From the NCBI GenBank assembly GCA_016783485.1, contig JADHWM010000007.1, forward strand, positions 1-43,847: a DNA stretch of 43,847 nt, read 5' to 3'. Origin of the DNA: Candidatus Bathyarchaeota archaeon. GTDB taxonomy: Archaea; Thermoproteota; Bathyarchaeia; TCS64. Position 1 is the first letter of the stretch. Every line of letters begins with the position of its first letter. Below the pieces are notes generated by a model. The model was given only the letters and a program-made list of their open reading frames with translations, was not told the DNA's origin and made no database searches. The translations under genes and the position numbers were made by a program. Below, piece after piece: positions 1 through 9,509 of the stretch.

Positions 1-193
1 AGTGGCAGTGCATGTCGATGAAGCCCGGGGAGACGACGAGTCCCTTGGCGTCGTAGACCGTATCCGCCTTGGAGGCGGGAAGCCTCGTGTTTATGGCGTC
101 GATCCTGCCTTCGGCGATGGCGACATCGGCCTTGAACCACGGAGCCCCCGTGCCGTCGACCACGAACCCGTTCTTGATAAGGTAATCCCACAT
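1..193 (-). CDS. Amidohydrolase, N-acyl-D-amino-acid deacylase-like, N-terminal fragment running off the window edge
   Basis: Reverse complement from ATG at 193 reads MWDYLIKNGFVVDGTGAPWFKADVAIAEGRIDAINTRLPASKADTVYDAKGLVVSPGFIDMHCH; GFIDxHxH metal-site motif. Absent from the ORF track because it is truncated. Confidence 0.85.
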   Translation of the reverse strand, partial: MWDYLIKNGFVVDGTGAPWFKADVAIAEGRIDAINTRLPASKADTVYDAKGLVVSPGFIDMHCH

Positions 194-352
194 AATCGAT
201 CAATCCTGATGAGCCGTATGACGATAATTAATTTTCTACGGGATGAGCCCACAAAAGGGGATTGAACAGGTGTTTTGCCCTCAGTTGTTCAGTATCAGCG
301 TCGGTCCCTTGGGTCCCCCGAAGAATTTGAGCACGAGAAAGACTGTTGAGGG

Positions 353-1345
353 CTAAAAGTCCCTCTCCATCAGCGTCAACTTCCGGTAGCCGCCCCTCTC
401 GGAGGCGATCTCGTAGATCCTGTTTGCGAGGAACACGTCCTCGAGGGCGAGGCCGATGTTGATGGCGAGGATCCTCTCCCGGGGGTTCTCCCTCCCGGGC
501 TTCATGCCGCTGACCACCTCCCCCAGCTCGGCGTGCAGCTCGGGCAACCCGTCCGGGAACGCTCCCTGCTCAGTGTAATAAACGGTCTGGTCCCAGCTGT
601 CCGTGATGAACTTGTCGGCGCCCAGGATCGCGTCCCCGTACCACGCCCTGCTCGCCTCTATTCCGAAGCCGAGGCACCCGGGCTCGAACCACTCGTCCTT
701 GACGAGGGGCTCCTCGAGCCTCTGAGTCGCGGTGAGGAGGATGTCCGAGCCCCGGGCCACCTCCCGGACGCTCTCGCAGATCTCGATATCCACGCCCGCC
801 TTCTCGGAGAGGTCGTCCCTGTAGCGCTCCATCGCAGCCCTGTTGATGTCGAAGACCTTGACACGGCTGAGGCCGGGCACCACCTCCTTGAGGGCGAGGA
901 GATTCATCCTCCCCTGGACGCCGCAGCCCACCACACCCAGGACCTCCGAGTCGTCCCTGGCGCAGAACTTGGCGGTTACAGCCGTCACGGCGGCGGTGCG
1001 GACGGCGGTGATCCATCTGCAGTCCATCACCGCGAGGGGCACCCCGGTCTCCATGTCGTTGACGATCATCACCCCGAGGATCTGGGGGAGGCCCCGCGCC
1101 CTGTTCGACGGGTATCCGCTCACCCACTTCAGCCCCCCTATCCCGAGCCCTTCGAAGTAGGCGGGCATAGCGTGGATGAAAGAATCCGACCTGGAGTGGA
1201 TCCCCGGCTTCGGGGGGTTCTCCACCCGACCCTTCCCGTGCTCATACAGCCCCTTCTCGATGAGGCCGATGACCTCCCCGAGGCCGATCCCCAGGTCCAG
1301 GATCTCCTCTTGGGAGAGATAGAGCATCTCGACGCGCTTCACCAT
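353..1345 (-). CDS. Ornithine cyclodeaminase / mu-crystallin family protein
   Basis: 330 aa; KWVSGYPSN, DCRWITAVRTAAVTAVTAK and GVVGCGVQGR Rossmann motif typical of the OCD/AlaDH family. Confidence 0.88.
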   Translation of the reverse strand: MVKRVEMLYLSQEEILDLGIGLGEVIGLIEKGLYEHGKGRVENPPKPGIHSRSDSFIHAMPAYFEGLGIGGLKWVSGYPSNRARGLPQILGVMIVNDMETGVPLAVMDCRWITAVRTAAVTAVTAKFCARDDSEVLGVVGCGVQGRMNLLALKEVVPGLSRVKVFDINRAAMERYRDDLSEKAGVDIEICESVREVARGSDILLTATQRLEEPLVKDEWFEPGCLGFGIEASRAWYGDAILGADKFITDSWDQTVYYTEQGAFPDGLPELHAELGEVVSGMKPGRENPRERILAINIGLALEDVFLANRIYEIASERGGYRKLTLMERDF

Positions 1346-1589
1346 GGTCCCTCGTTACCGATCTAGCCTCACCGAGTTTGTAAGCCTTTATTCATTTTGT
1401 CGAGGCGAGGCCAACATGAGTGAAAATCTATACTTCTAGTATTGATTTGGGGTATTTACGATACGTATCTATGACAGGTCTCAAACCTTCATGGATGATA
1501 AATAGCGGGTCCGCGGAGACCCGGTGCGCGCGAGTTAAATGTTGTCCGCTGGACCCACCTCTTGAAGGCGGACACCTCGCGCGCAAATC

Positions 1590-1775
1590 TCAAGTTTTCC
1601 TGAACTTCCATATAGCGAAGGCGCCCACTACGATCATCGCCAGGAAAGCGATGCCCTGAGACCCCAGGGATCTGGCGTAGTTCCCCCGCTGGAGGACGTC
1701 CCAGTAGACCACGAGAAGGGTCAGCAAGAAGACGGCGAAGCAGAAGATGAGGAAACCCCGGAACGAGATGTACAT
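1590..1775 (-). CDS. Small two-TM membrane protein
   Basis: 61 aa; two hydrophobic segments (FLIFCFAVFLLTLLVVYW, GIAFLAMIVVGAFAIW) and a basic C-terminus. Confidence 0.5.
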   Translation of the reverse strand: MYISFRGFLIFCFAVFLLTLLVVYWDVLQRGNYARSLGSQGIAFLAMIVVGAFAIWKFRKT

Positions 1776-1864
1776 CCAAAAAGTCTACAGTCAGGCTACG
1801 GTTAAGCCCACTGGTCCCGGGCGACTCGATAATGCTAAGTATAGAATATACAACGGGGAGATGA

Positions 1865-2710
1865 GTGTCAATTTTGAAGGATAAGATCGAGTATGAAGTA
1901 GTGGAGGGCTGGGACAGGCTCCCCGAGGGATGGGTCTACACCCAGGTCGCCGGGGTGAGCGTCGACTCCAGGGACAGAGTCTACGTCCTCAACAGGGGGG
2001 AGCACCCCATCATCGTCTACGAGAAGGACGGCACGTTCATCGGGTCCTGGGGCGAGGGGATGTTCCAGAACGCCCATGGGGCCTACATCGACGAGAAAGA
2101 CCACATCTACTGCGTCGACAGGGACCGCCACGTCCTCTGGAAGTTCACCACCGACGGGGAGCTCCTCATGACCATCGGGAACGTGGACCAGGCGGCCGAC
2201 GGGGAGCCCTTCAACCTCCCCACCGACGTCGCCCTCGCCCCCGACGGGGGCATCTACGTCTCCGACGGTTATGGGAACAACCGGGTCCACAGGTTCTCCC
2301 CCGAAGGGGAGCTCCTCTTCTCCTGGGGGGAGCCCGGGGAGGGCCCCGGCCAGTTCAACCTCCCCCACGGCATCTGGGTCAGAGGGGGGAAGGTCTACGT
2401 CGCTGACCGGCAGAACCACAGGATCCAGATATTCACCCCGGAGGGGGAGTACATAGATGAGTGGGGGGGCTTCAAGCAGCCATGCGACCTCTCCATCGAC
2501 GAGGCGGGCATCGTCTACGTCCCCGAGCTCCAGGGCAGGGTGAGCATCCTCAACCTCGACGGGGAGATCCTCACCCGCATCGGGGACGAGAGGAGCAAGG
2601 AGCCGGGCCTATTCTACGCCCCCCACTGCACCTGGACCGACTCCGAGGGCAGCCTTTACGTGGGGGAGGTCCTCGAGGGGCAGCGTATCCAAAAGTTCGC
2701 CAGGAAATAG
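1865..2710 (+). CDS. NHL-repeat six-bladed beta-propeller protein
   Basis: 281 aa; repeated units such as GQFNLPHGIWVRGGKVYVADRQNHRIQIFTPEGEY and LPTDVALAPDGGIYVSDGYGNNRVHRFSPEGEL; GTG start. Confidence 0.88.
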   Translation: MSILKDKIEYEVVEGWDRLPEGWVYTQVAGVSVDSRDRVYVLNRGEHPIIVYEKDGTFIGSWGEGMFQNAHGAYIDEKDHIYCVDRDRHVLWKFTTDGELLMTIGNVDQAADGEPFNLPTDVALAPDGGIYVSDGYGNNRVHRFSPEGELLFSWGEPGEGPGQFNLPHGIWVRGGKVYVADRQNHRIQIFTPEGEYIDEWGGFKQPCDLSIDEAGIVYVPELQGRVSILNLDGEILTRIGDERSKEPGLFYAPHCTWTDSEGSLYVGEVLEGQRIQKFARK

Positions 2711-2721
2711 GAGGAGAAGGA

Positions 2722-3846
2722 ATGCCCAGGAAGTACACCATACTGGCCCTGGTCGGGGACGGCATCGCGGAGGAGATAGTCCCCGAGGCCGTCAAGGCCC
2801 TCGAGGCCGCCCGGGACAGGTACGGCTTCGACTACGAGCTCATCGGGCCACACGATTTCGGTGCCCAGTACTACGTGGACCACGACATGGAGGCGGGCTG
2901 GGACCCCGCGATCACCCCGGAGCTCCTGAAGGAGGTGGACTGCTGGTTCAAGGGCCCCGTGGGGCTCCCCCAGTGGCTCGGGAAGCTCCCGGGCCCCTAC
3001 CTCCCCATCAACCAGAGGCCCGACCTCGACGTCTACGCCAACATCAGGCCCTGCAGGCTCCGGCCCGGGGTCGAGGGGGTCCTGAAGGGACGGGAGCCCG
3101 GGGACATCGACTTCATCGTCCTCCGGGAGAACACGGAGCACATGTATGCCAGGGTTGGCGGCACATTAAGCAGGGCCGGGGAAGCGGAGCTCGCCGTGGA
3201 CAACTACATCCAGACCCGGAAAGGCTGCGAGAGGATCATAAAGTTCGGATTCGAGCTCGCCCGCTCAGGGGACTACAAGGGACGCGCCGGGGCTCCCGCG
3301 GACGGGGTGAAGAGGCTCACCTGCAGCGCCAAGTGGGGCATCTGCCGGGGAGACAACCTCTTCAAGGCGGTCTTCGAGGAGCAGGCCCCCGGGAACCCTG
3401 ACATCGAGGCCGACTACGCCTGGATCGACGCCTGGAGCTACTGGGCCATCATGAAGCCCGACTACTACGACGTCGTGGTGATGCCCAACCAGTACGGGGA
3501 CATCATGTCCGACATGTCCGGGGCCCTCCAGGGGAGCATGGGGATGGCGGGGAGCATCAACGCCGGGGACCGCCACTGCTTCGCCGAGGCCACCCACGGA
3601 TCCGCTCCCGACATCGCAGGCCAGGGGATCTCCAACCCCACATCCCTCATCCTCAGCGTCGGGATGATGCTAAACTGGCTGGGGGACCAGAGGGGCGACG
3701 ACAGACTCAAAGATGCCTGGAAAGGCATCGATAAGGCGGTGGACGATGTCCTCATCGAGGACAGGGTCAGGACGCCCGATCTCGGCGGAAAAAATGGCAC
3801 CCATGAATTCGGGGACGCCGTCGCGGAGGCGATCACCGGAGCCTGA
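2722..3846 (+). CDS. Isocitrate/isopropylmalate dehydrogenase family protein
   Basis: ATG at 2722 after GGAGGAGAAGG; MPRKYTILALVGDGIAEEIVPEAVKAL, FIVLRENTEHMYA, MPNQYGDIMSDMSGAL, EATHGSAPDIAGQGISNPTSLILS. The listed ORF start at 2461 overlaps the upstream gene and is unlikely. Confidence 0.9.
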   Translation: MPRKYTILALVGDGIAEEIVPEAVKALEAARDRYGFDYELIGPHDFGAQYYVDHDMEAGWDPAITPELLKEVDCWFKGPVGLPQWLGKLPGPYLPINQRPDLDVYANIRPCRLRPGVEGVLKGREPGDIDFIVLRENTEHMYARVGGTLSRAGEAELAVDNYIQTRKGCERIIKFGFELARSGDYKGRAGAPADGVKRLTCSAKWGICRGDNLFKAVFEEQAPGNPDIEADYAWIDAWSYWAIMKPDYYDVVVMPNQYGDIMSDMSGALQGSMGMAGSINAGDRHCFAEATHGSAPDIAGQGISNPTSLILSVGMMLNWLGDQRGDDRLKDAWKGIDKAVDDVLIEDRVRTPDLGGKNGTHEFGDAVAEAITGA

Positions 3847-3854
3847 CGGGCTAC

Positions 3855-4751
3855 CTACCCTATTTCCGATATAAGTAAATCCACGACCAGTGCGGTGACG
3901 TCCCTCTCCGTGACGGTCTGGAGCCCCTGCCACCCCGGGGTGCTGTTGAGCTCGATGACGTAGGCCTCGCCGTCGTCCTCGGAGCGGAGGATGTCGACGC
4001 CGGAATACTCGAGGCCTATCGCGGCTGTCGCCTCGACGCTGAGCTCCGCCAGCTCCTCCTCGAGGTCGTAGGGCTCAGCCTTGCCTCCCGCGGAGATGTT
4101 GGTCTTCCAGTCGTCGGCGGTCCTCAGCATGGAGGCCACCACCGCCCCCCCGATGACGAAGGCCCTGATGTCCCTGTTCCCGTGGGGGATGTACTCCTGA
4201 ATGTAGTAGACCCCCTGGGTCATCTCGAGGGCCCTGAAGATGCGGTAGGCGACGTCCTCGTCGCTGACCCGGCTCATCCCCATCCCGAGGCTCCCGAAGA
4301 GAGGCTTCACCACGACGTCTCCTCCCAGTTCCTGGTAGGCTTTCATGGCCTCGTCGAACCTCTCGGTCACCACGGTCCGGGGGGTCTTGATGCCTGCGTC
4401 CTCGAGGCGGGCCGAGGTGTAGTACTTGTCCACGGCGATCTCGATGGCGTCGGGGGGGTTGAGGACGTAGACCCCGAGGTCCTTGAGGCGGTGGAGGACG
4501 TCCATCCTGTAGAAGACCCTCTCCGCGGTGCCCCCGGGGACCTTCCTCACTATGACGGCGTCGTAGTCGTCGATAGCGTAGCCCCGCACCGAGAGCCTCG
4601 GCTCCAGTCCGACTCCGGAGCGGAACCGGGTGGCTGGGAGGACGTAGGCCTCGGCGCCCCTGGCTTTGAGCTCGGCGGTGAGCCTCTCGACGTGCCACTC
4701 CTTGGGGTCCGACGCGACTATGCCTACCTTCAAACCTTCAGCCCGGCTCAT
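3855..4751 (-). CDS. RimK-like ATP-grasp ligase (possible tetrahydromethanopterin:L-glutamate ligase, MptN/CofF-like)
   Basis: 298 aa; ATP-grasp signatures VVVKPLFGSLGMGMSRV, YYIQEYIPHGNRDIRAFVIGG, YVIELNSTPGWQGLQ; ATGA overlap with the fwdC stop. Confidence 0.82.
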   Translation of the reverse strand: MSRAEGLKVGIVASDPKEWHVERLTAELKARGAEAYVLPATRFRSGVGLEPRLSVRGYAIDDYDAVIVRKVPGGTAERVFYRMDVLHRLKDLGVYVLNPPDAIEIAVDKYYTSARLEDAGIKTPRTVVTERFDEAMKAYQELGGDVVVKPLFGSLGMGMSRVSDEDVAYRIFRALEMTQGVYYIQEYIPHGNRDIRAFVIGGAVVASMLRTADDWKTNISAGGKAEPYDLEEELAELSVEATAAIGLEYSGVDILRSEDDGEAYVIELNSTPGWQGLQTVTERDVTALVVDLLISEIG

Positions 4752-5587
4752 GGTTCGACTACTAGTATCTCCGCGGTCCCGCCCACGGCGATGTCCCCCC
4801 GGTACCTCTTGAAGGAGGCCTCGAGGAATTTCCCCGCGGCCTCGATCCCGAGCTGGTCACGGAGCTGGCGGAGGTAGAGCTTCATGAAGTCGGGGCGGAA
4901 GGTGGTGTCGTAGACGTAGGTGGGCAGGATGGACTCGACCCCCCCGAAGCAGGCGATGAATCCCCCGTTCCCCTTCGCCTCGGCCCCGAACCTCCTCGCG
5001 ACCTTACCGAAGACGAATACCTCGCCCCCGTTCATGTGTACCCCCAGGAAGGAATCGACGTTTCCGTGGATGATGAGCATCCCCCGGCGCATGAAGGCCC
5101 CGGCTTCGAGTCCGACGTCTCCTCCCACCACGATGACTCCCCCGGTCATCCCCTCGGGGCTCCCCCGGTAGGCGGCGCCGAGCTGGTGGCCCGCATCTCC
5201 GTGGATGCGCAGTAGGCCTCCCTTCATCTCGGCCCCGGCCCAGTTGGATGCGGAGCCGGTGACGATGAGCTCTCCGCCCTCCATCTCGGCCCCGGCGTGC
5301 ATCCCGACGCAGCCCTCCACGATGAGGCGGCCGGCGGTCATGCCCGCCCCGATGTACTTGACGTTCCCACACTCCCCCTGGATGGCGACTAGCTGGTCGG
5401 AGGGGGTCTCGGCGGTCTCGCCCTTCACGTCGAAGTAGTCCCCGAGCTCGTGTACGGTGTTGCCGACGTAGACGGGGAGGGCCTTGACCTCCTTGAGAGT
5501 CTTCCCGGCCACGGAGTCGGGTGTGATCACCTCGGCCTCCAGGGGCAGCTCCGGGAGCTTCTTCGGCTTGAGTACGAGCTCCTTCAT
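4748..5587 (-). CDS. fwdC: Formylmethanofuran dehydrogenase subunit C
   Basis: 279 aa with repeated G-x-x-x-G beta-helix motifs (AGAEMEGGELIVTGSASNWAGAEMKGGLLRIHGDAG), the GltS-C-like domain of FwdC; operon context. Confidence 0.92.
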   Translation of the reverse strand: MKELVLKPKKLPELPLEAEVITPDSVAGKTLKEVKALPVYVGNTVHELGDYFDVKGETAETPSDQLVAIQGECGNVKYIGAGMTAGRLIVEGCVGMHAGAEMEGGELIVTGSASNWAGAEMKGGLLRIHGDAGHQLGAAYRGSPEGMTGGVIVVGGDVGLEAGAFMRRGMLIIHGNVDSFLGVHMNGGEVFVFGKVARRFGAEAKGNGGFIACFGGVESILPTYVYDTTFRPDFMKLYLRQLRDQLGIEAAGKFLEASFKRYRGDIAVGGTAEILVVEP

Positions 5588-5588
5588 C

Positions 5589-6515
5589 TCATTCCACCCC
5601 CAGGGCGTCCTTGAGCCCCATCTGGAACTTGCCGAGCTTCCCGGCGAAGTTGACTGCCGTGATCCACTTGATTCCCTCCACCTCTGTAGCAGCCCTGATG
5701 CCTGCCGCCATGGCCTTCATCACCGAGGGCTCGTCGAGGCCGTTGAGCACCACCTCGAGGACCGAGTTGCACCCCGGGGGCACCTGGGAGTCCGGGGAGG
5801 TGTGCTTGATCGCGGGGCAGAACGGCGTGTTCGTGGAGGCCTTCAGGAACGCGTAGGTGCTCCCCACCTTGCTCCCGCTCCTGCAGAGCCCCCCGGGGAA
5901 CGGGGTGATGACCCCGGGGACCTCTAGGATCGCCTCCACGGCCCTCTCGGAGGCCTCGAGGGTCGCGTCCTCGTTCTCCCCCATTATCAGGAAGTTGCCC
6001 CCGGCCACGGCCCTCACGGCGCCGAACTTGGCCTCGGCGAGGAACTCCCCCTCCATGACGGGGATCCTCCAGAACCGTTGGCGCTCCCCCCAGCCGTCCC
6101 CCATCCGCATCTTCACCTGGTAGCCGTCCCCGAAGAACCTGAGGCTCGCCCCCACGTCCAGCATGTCGTCGGCCTCCTCCTCGGGGATGCCGTTGTATAT
6201 CGCGGTGGTGGGGCAGGTGAGGACGCACTGCCCGATCCTGTTGAGCATCGGCGTCGCGAGGCGCGTCTTGGAGAACCCGAAGACCATCACCGAGACCCCG
6301 GGGCGGCCGTCAGGCGTCTCCTCGGGAGGAACCTGCCGCTCTATCCCCGCCTCGCAGTCGCACGCGATGACGCTGGTCGCGAAGCCCGTCATCTCCCTCG
6401 CGGCGATGTTCGCCCATTTCCGGTTCTTCGCCGTGATGATGATCCTGGCGCCCCACATCCCGAAGCCCTCGGCGAAGGTGTCCTCGATGCCTACGCCGTT
6501 CAGCGTGAAGCTCAT
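5589..6515 (-). CDS. ftr: Formylmethanofuran:tetrahydromethanopterin N-formyltransferase
   Basis: MSFTLNGVGIEDTFAEGFGMWGARIIITA N-terminus and FPGGLCRSGSKVGSTYAFLKASTN; ATG at 6515 overlaps the fwdA stop (ATGA). Confidence 0.95.
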   Translation of the reverse strand: MSFTLNGVGIEDTFAEGFGMWGARIIITAKNRKWANIAAREMTGFATSVIACDCEAGIERQVPPEETPDGRPGVSVMVFGFSKTRLATPMLNRIGQCVLTCPTTAIYNGIPEEEADDMLDVGASLRFFGDGYQVKMRMGDGWGERQRFWRIPVMEGEFLAEAKFGAVRAVAGGNFLIMGENEDATLEASERAVEAILEVPGVITPFPGGLCRSGSKVGSTYAFLKASTNTPFCPAIKHTSPDSQVPPGCNSVLEVVLNGLDEPSVMKAMAAGIRAATEVEGIKWITAVNFAGKLGKFQMGLKDALGVE

Positions 6516-8227
6516 CGGGCCCACCTCCCCTTGGTCTCCATGCGGACCCCCGTCGGGAGGTATGCGTCCTCCACGGGGTAGTTCCTGAATCCCACGGTGT
6601 AGTACTTGTCGAAATCCGCCTCGATCTCCTTCATCACTTCAGCCTCCAGCTTCTCCGGTATCTTAGAGTCCACCCAGAAAGTGGAGCCCAGGGGCGTGGC
6701 CGTGACCACGCCGTCCTTAACCACGATCTCGCCCCCCTTGACGGTGTAGGCCGCCCTCGCCAGGGATTTCTCCAGGTCCCTGTACATGGAGGGCCTCCAG
6801 GCCGTGGGGTCGAGGTGGTAGACGGAGACGTCCCCGTCGGCGCCTATGCCCAGGTGGCCCTTGTCCTTGAGCCCCAGGGCCTTGGCGGTGGCCGCCCGGG
6901 TGACCGTGGCGATCTCGCCGAAGGTGTACTCCCTGTAGATGTTGGGGAGGGTGGTGCGCCTGAGCACGGATTTGTTCATCTCCCTCATGAGGTCTGTGCG
7001 GGCCTGGCGGCTCATGAGCCAGGAGATCACCGTCGGGTAGAAGGTGAAGGGCCCCCCGTTGGGGTGGTCGGTGGTCATGTAGACCCTCCACGGGTCCTCG
7101 ATGAGGAGCGCGAGCTCCAGCCCGATGCCCCACTGGATCGCGTTGGCCGGGTTGTCCTTCTTGAAAGTGTAGGGGACGACGCCGGCGCCGGCCTCCATCT
7201 CCACGTCGCTGTTCACCCACTTGTTCCCGGTGATGTTCCAGAGCCTGAACTGCCACGGACCGTCCCCTGTCATCGTCGTGGTGTCCGTGAATATGGCCTG
7301 GCCCAGGTCGAGGGTGACGTGCTCGTTGGCGTTGACGTACTTGGCGACCTTCGAGGCACCGGACTTTACGTTCATCCAGTTGTCCCCGTCCAAGGAGTTG
7401 AACTGGCAGTGGACCACGTGGACCGTCGCCTTCCTCCCGTCCGCGGGCCTGATCCCCTTCACGGCCTCCATGGTATCGATGGTGGTCTCGTAGTTCCCCG
7501 GCACCCCCAAGTTGTTGCAGTGGAGGTGGATGGTGTGGGGGAGCCCCAGCTCCTCGTTGGCCTGGGCCAGCATCGTGACGATCTGCCTCGGGGAGACCTC
7601 GTAGTTGTAGACCAGGTCGTCGAGGCCCCCGACGTTTTTGCCCCACTTCCAGTTCTCGACGCCCCCAGGGTTCACGATCTTCACGGCGTAGCCCCTCGTG
7701 GCCCTGAGGAGCCAGGAAATGAAGGCCTTGAGCTTCTCGAGGTCACCCTCCTTGACGTACTTGAGGGTGAAGTGGTTGTTCCCGAAGAGGGTGAACGCGG
7801 ACTTGTCGATTATCGGGGTGTCGTTGAGCTCCTCATGAACGTGGCGAGCCCCCAGGGGGGGCATCGCGGCCTCCATCACCGCCGTGTATCCCATCTGGGC
7901 GTACCTGTAGCCGGCGACGAAGGTGCTGGGGCAGCTGTAGCCCACCCCGGCGCGGGTCACCCGGGTCCTGGGGACAACGTCCTTCCTGTGGTCCTCGGGG
8001 CGCATGAGGCGCCCGATGTTGATCTTGGAGCCGGCGATGTGGCTGTGGAGATCGACCCCTCCGGCCATCACCAGCTTCCCCTTGGCGTCGATGACCTTCG
8101 CGTCCCTGCCCACCTTCTCCACCACCTTCCCGCCGCTGATGAGGACGTCCATCGCGTCCCCGTCGACGCCGTTCAGGGGGTCGTAGACGTATCCGCCTTT
8201 GATCTTCAGGTCTTCCATCTCACGCAT
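6512..8227 (-). CDS. fwdA: Formylmethanofuran dehydrogenase subunit A (amidohydrolase subunit)
   Basis: 571 aa; IKGGYVYDPLNGVDGDAMDVLISGGKVVEKV, GVDLHSHIAGSKINIGRLMRPEDHR, MTTDHPNGGPF. Start is 8227 or 8218. Confidence 0.95.
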   Translation of the reverse strand: MREMEDLKIKGGYVYDPLNGVDGDAMDVLISGGKVVEKVGRDAKVIDAKGKLVMAGGVDLHSHIAGSKINIGRLMRPEDHRKDVVPRTRVTRAGVGYSCPSTFVAGYRYAQMGYTAVMEAAMPPLGARHVHEELNDTPIIDKSAFTLFGNNHFTLKYVKEGDLEKLKAFISWLLRATRGYAVKIVNPGGVENWKWGKNVGGLDDLVYNYEVSPRQIVTMLAQANEELGLPHTIHLHCNNLGVPGNYETTIDTMEAVKGIRPADGRKATVHVVHCQFNSLDGDNWMNVKSGASKVAKYVNANEHVTLDLGQAIFTDTTTMTGDGPWQFRLWNITGNKWVNSDVEMEAGAGVVPYTFKKDNPANAIQWGIGLELALLIEDPWRVYMTTDHPNGGPFTFYPTVISWLMSRQARTDLMREMNKSVLRRTTLPNIYREYTFGEIATVTRAATAKALGLKDKGHLGIGADGDVSVYHLDPTAWRPSMYRDLEKSLARAAYTVKGGEIVVKDGVVTATPLGSTFWVDSKIPEKLEAEVMKEIEADFDKYYTVGFRNYPVEDAYLPTGVRMETKGRWAR

Positions 8228-9509
8228 CCTCCTTGAGGGCCTTCACCCTCTCAATTATCATATCCAGGACCTCCCGGTCTGACTTGACCCCGCCGTGGGG
8301 CTCCACGACCTTGCTCAACCTCAGGCTGAACCCGTCCATCCGGTAAGCGGTGCCCTCGACCTCTATTCCGGCGGTGGCCACGGGTATCACCACATCGCTC
8401 AACATCGTGGTGGGCGTGACTTTCTGGTCCAGCGTGATCGTGGGTATCCTGGCGAGATGCTTAGCCGAATTCGCGGGGAAGGTCGCTGCAGGGTCCGATG
8501 CGACGATGATCGCGGCGTCGGGCTCCCCCTTTGCGAGCATGTCCACGGCGGTGTACTCCCCCGGGTTGTAGCGGGGGTAGCCCCGGGCGAAGTCGACGGC
8601 GTAGGGGTAGCCCGTCTGCCATGTGGTGACTGTGTTGGCCCCGGCGACGTTGTAGTGGCCCCGCATCGGGGTGAGGACGAATTTGGTGTGATGGTTGAGC
8701 TCGGCGACGAGGCCCACCGCGACGTCGATGTTCATGTGCCTCCCGTCACTCTGGGTGAGCCCCAGCCCGAAGAAGACGATGCCCATCTTGGCCTCCTTCA
8801 TCCTCTTCGCGAGGGCGTTGATCTCCTCAGCGGGGACCCCGGAGATGTCCTCGGTGATCTTGGCGCCCCTAACCGCGGCCCTGAGGGCTAGGAGGAGCTC
8901 AAAGTCCCCCCCATGGTCCACCTTGATGAACTGGTCGGCGACCCTCGAGGTCGGGGTCTCCCGGACGTCTACGTGGACCACGTATCTGCCCTTCCTCCCC
9001 TCCGGGACGTAGAGCCCTCTGGGGGTCACGGAGTACCGAACGAAGTGGCGGATGTGGGCTGCGGGGGGGTTGGAGCCCCAGAAGATGACGAGGTCGGCCC
9101 GGTTCTTCACCTCACCGAGGCTCGTCTTGGACTCCCCCACCTGCTGGAGCGCGAGGATGGTGGGGCCGTGGCAGACGGAGGCGGTGTTGTCCACCACGCC
9201 GCCGGTGATCTCTGCGAGCTCGACGCACCGGGCGATGGCGTCGCACTCCGTGGAGCTGAGGCCGTAGACTATGGGCCTCTTCGCGGAGGCGAGGGCCTTC
9301 GCGGCGGCCTCGACCGCCTTCTCAAGCGAGACCTCTTTGCCCTTGACGGTGGGTGTTCTTATCCGGTTCTCGCCGTGGCTCATGAACTTGGAGCGGGAGA
9401 TCGCGCAGGCGTTCTTGGCCCCCTTGATCTCGTTTCCCTCCACGGTTATCTCCAAGTCGTCGCAGAGGCAGCCGCAGAAGGGGCAGACGACGTCGGTGAT
9501 GACCGCCAT
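8220..9509 (-). CDS. fwdB: Formylmethanofuran dehydrogenase subunit B (molybdopterin/tungsten catalytic subunit)
   Basis: ATG at 9509: MAVITDVVCPFCGCLCDDLEITVEGNEIKGAKNACAISRSKF (4Fe-4S ligands); ASVCHGPTILALQQVG with Cys where the metal ligand is expected. The listed start at 9650 is in fwdD and is rejected. Confidence 0.95.
   Translation of the reverse strand: MAVITDVVCPFCGCLCDDLEITVEGNEIKGAKNACAISRSKFMSHGENRIRTPTVKGKEVSLEKAVEAAAKALASAKRPIVYGLSSTECDAIARCVELAEITGGVVDNTASVCHGPTILALQQVGESKTSLGEVKNRADLVIFWGSNPPAAHIRHFVRYSVTPRGLYVPEGRKGRYVVHVDVRETPTSRVADQFIKVDHGGDFELLLALRAAVRGAKITEDISGVPAEEINALAKRMKEAKMGIVFFGLGLTQSDGRHMNIDVAVGLVAELNHHTKFVLTPMRGHYNVAGANTVTTWQTGYPYAVDFARGYPRYNPGEYTAVDMLAKGEPDAAIIVASDPAATFPANSAKHLARIPTITLDQKVTPTTMLSDVVIPVATAGIEVEGTAYRMDGFSLRLSKVVEPHGGVKSDREVLDMIIERVKALKEDA

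Noticed and set aside
533-1366. 277-aa plus-strand ORF
   Set aside because: Antisense to the OCD-family gene; biased composition and no motif.
6815-8236. 473-aa plus-strand ORF
   Set aside because: Antisense to fwdA, with composition rich in D/G/V/H/L typical of shadow frames in high-GC DNA; no recognisable domain.
8220-9509. Selenocysteine-containing FwdB
   Set aside because: The expected metal-ligand position reads Cys (ASVCHGPTI) with no in-frame TGA.
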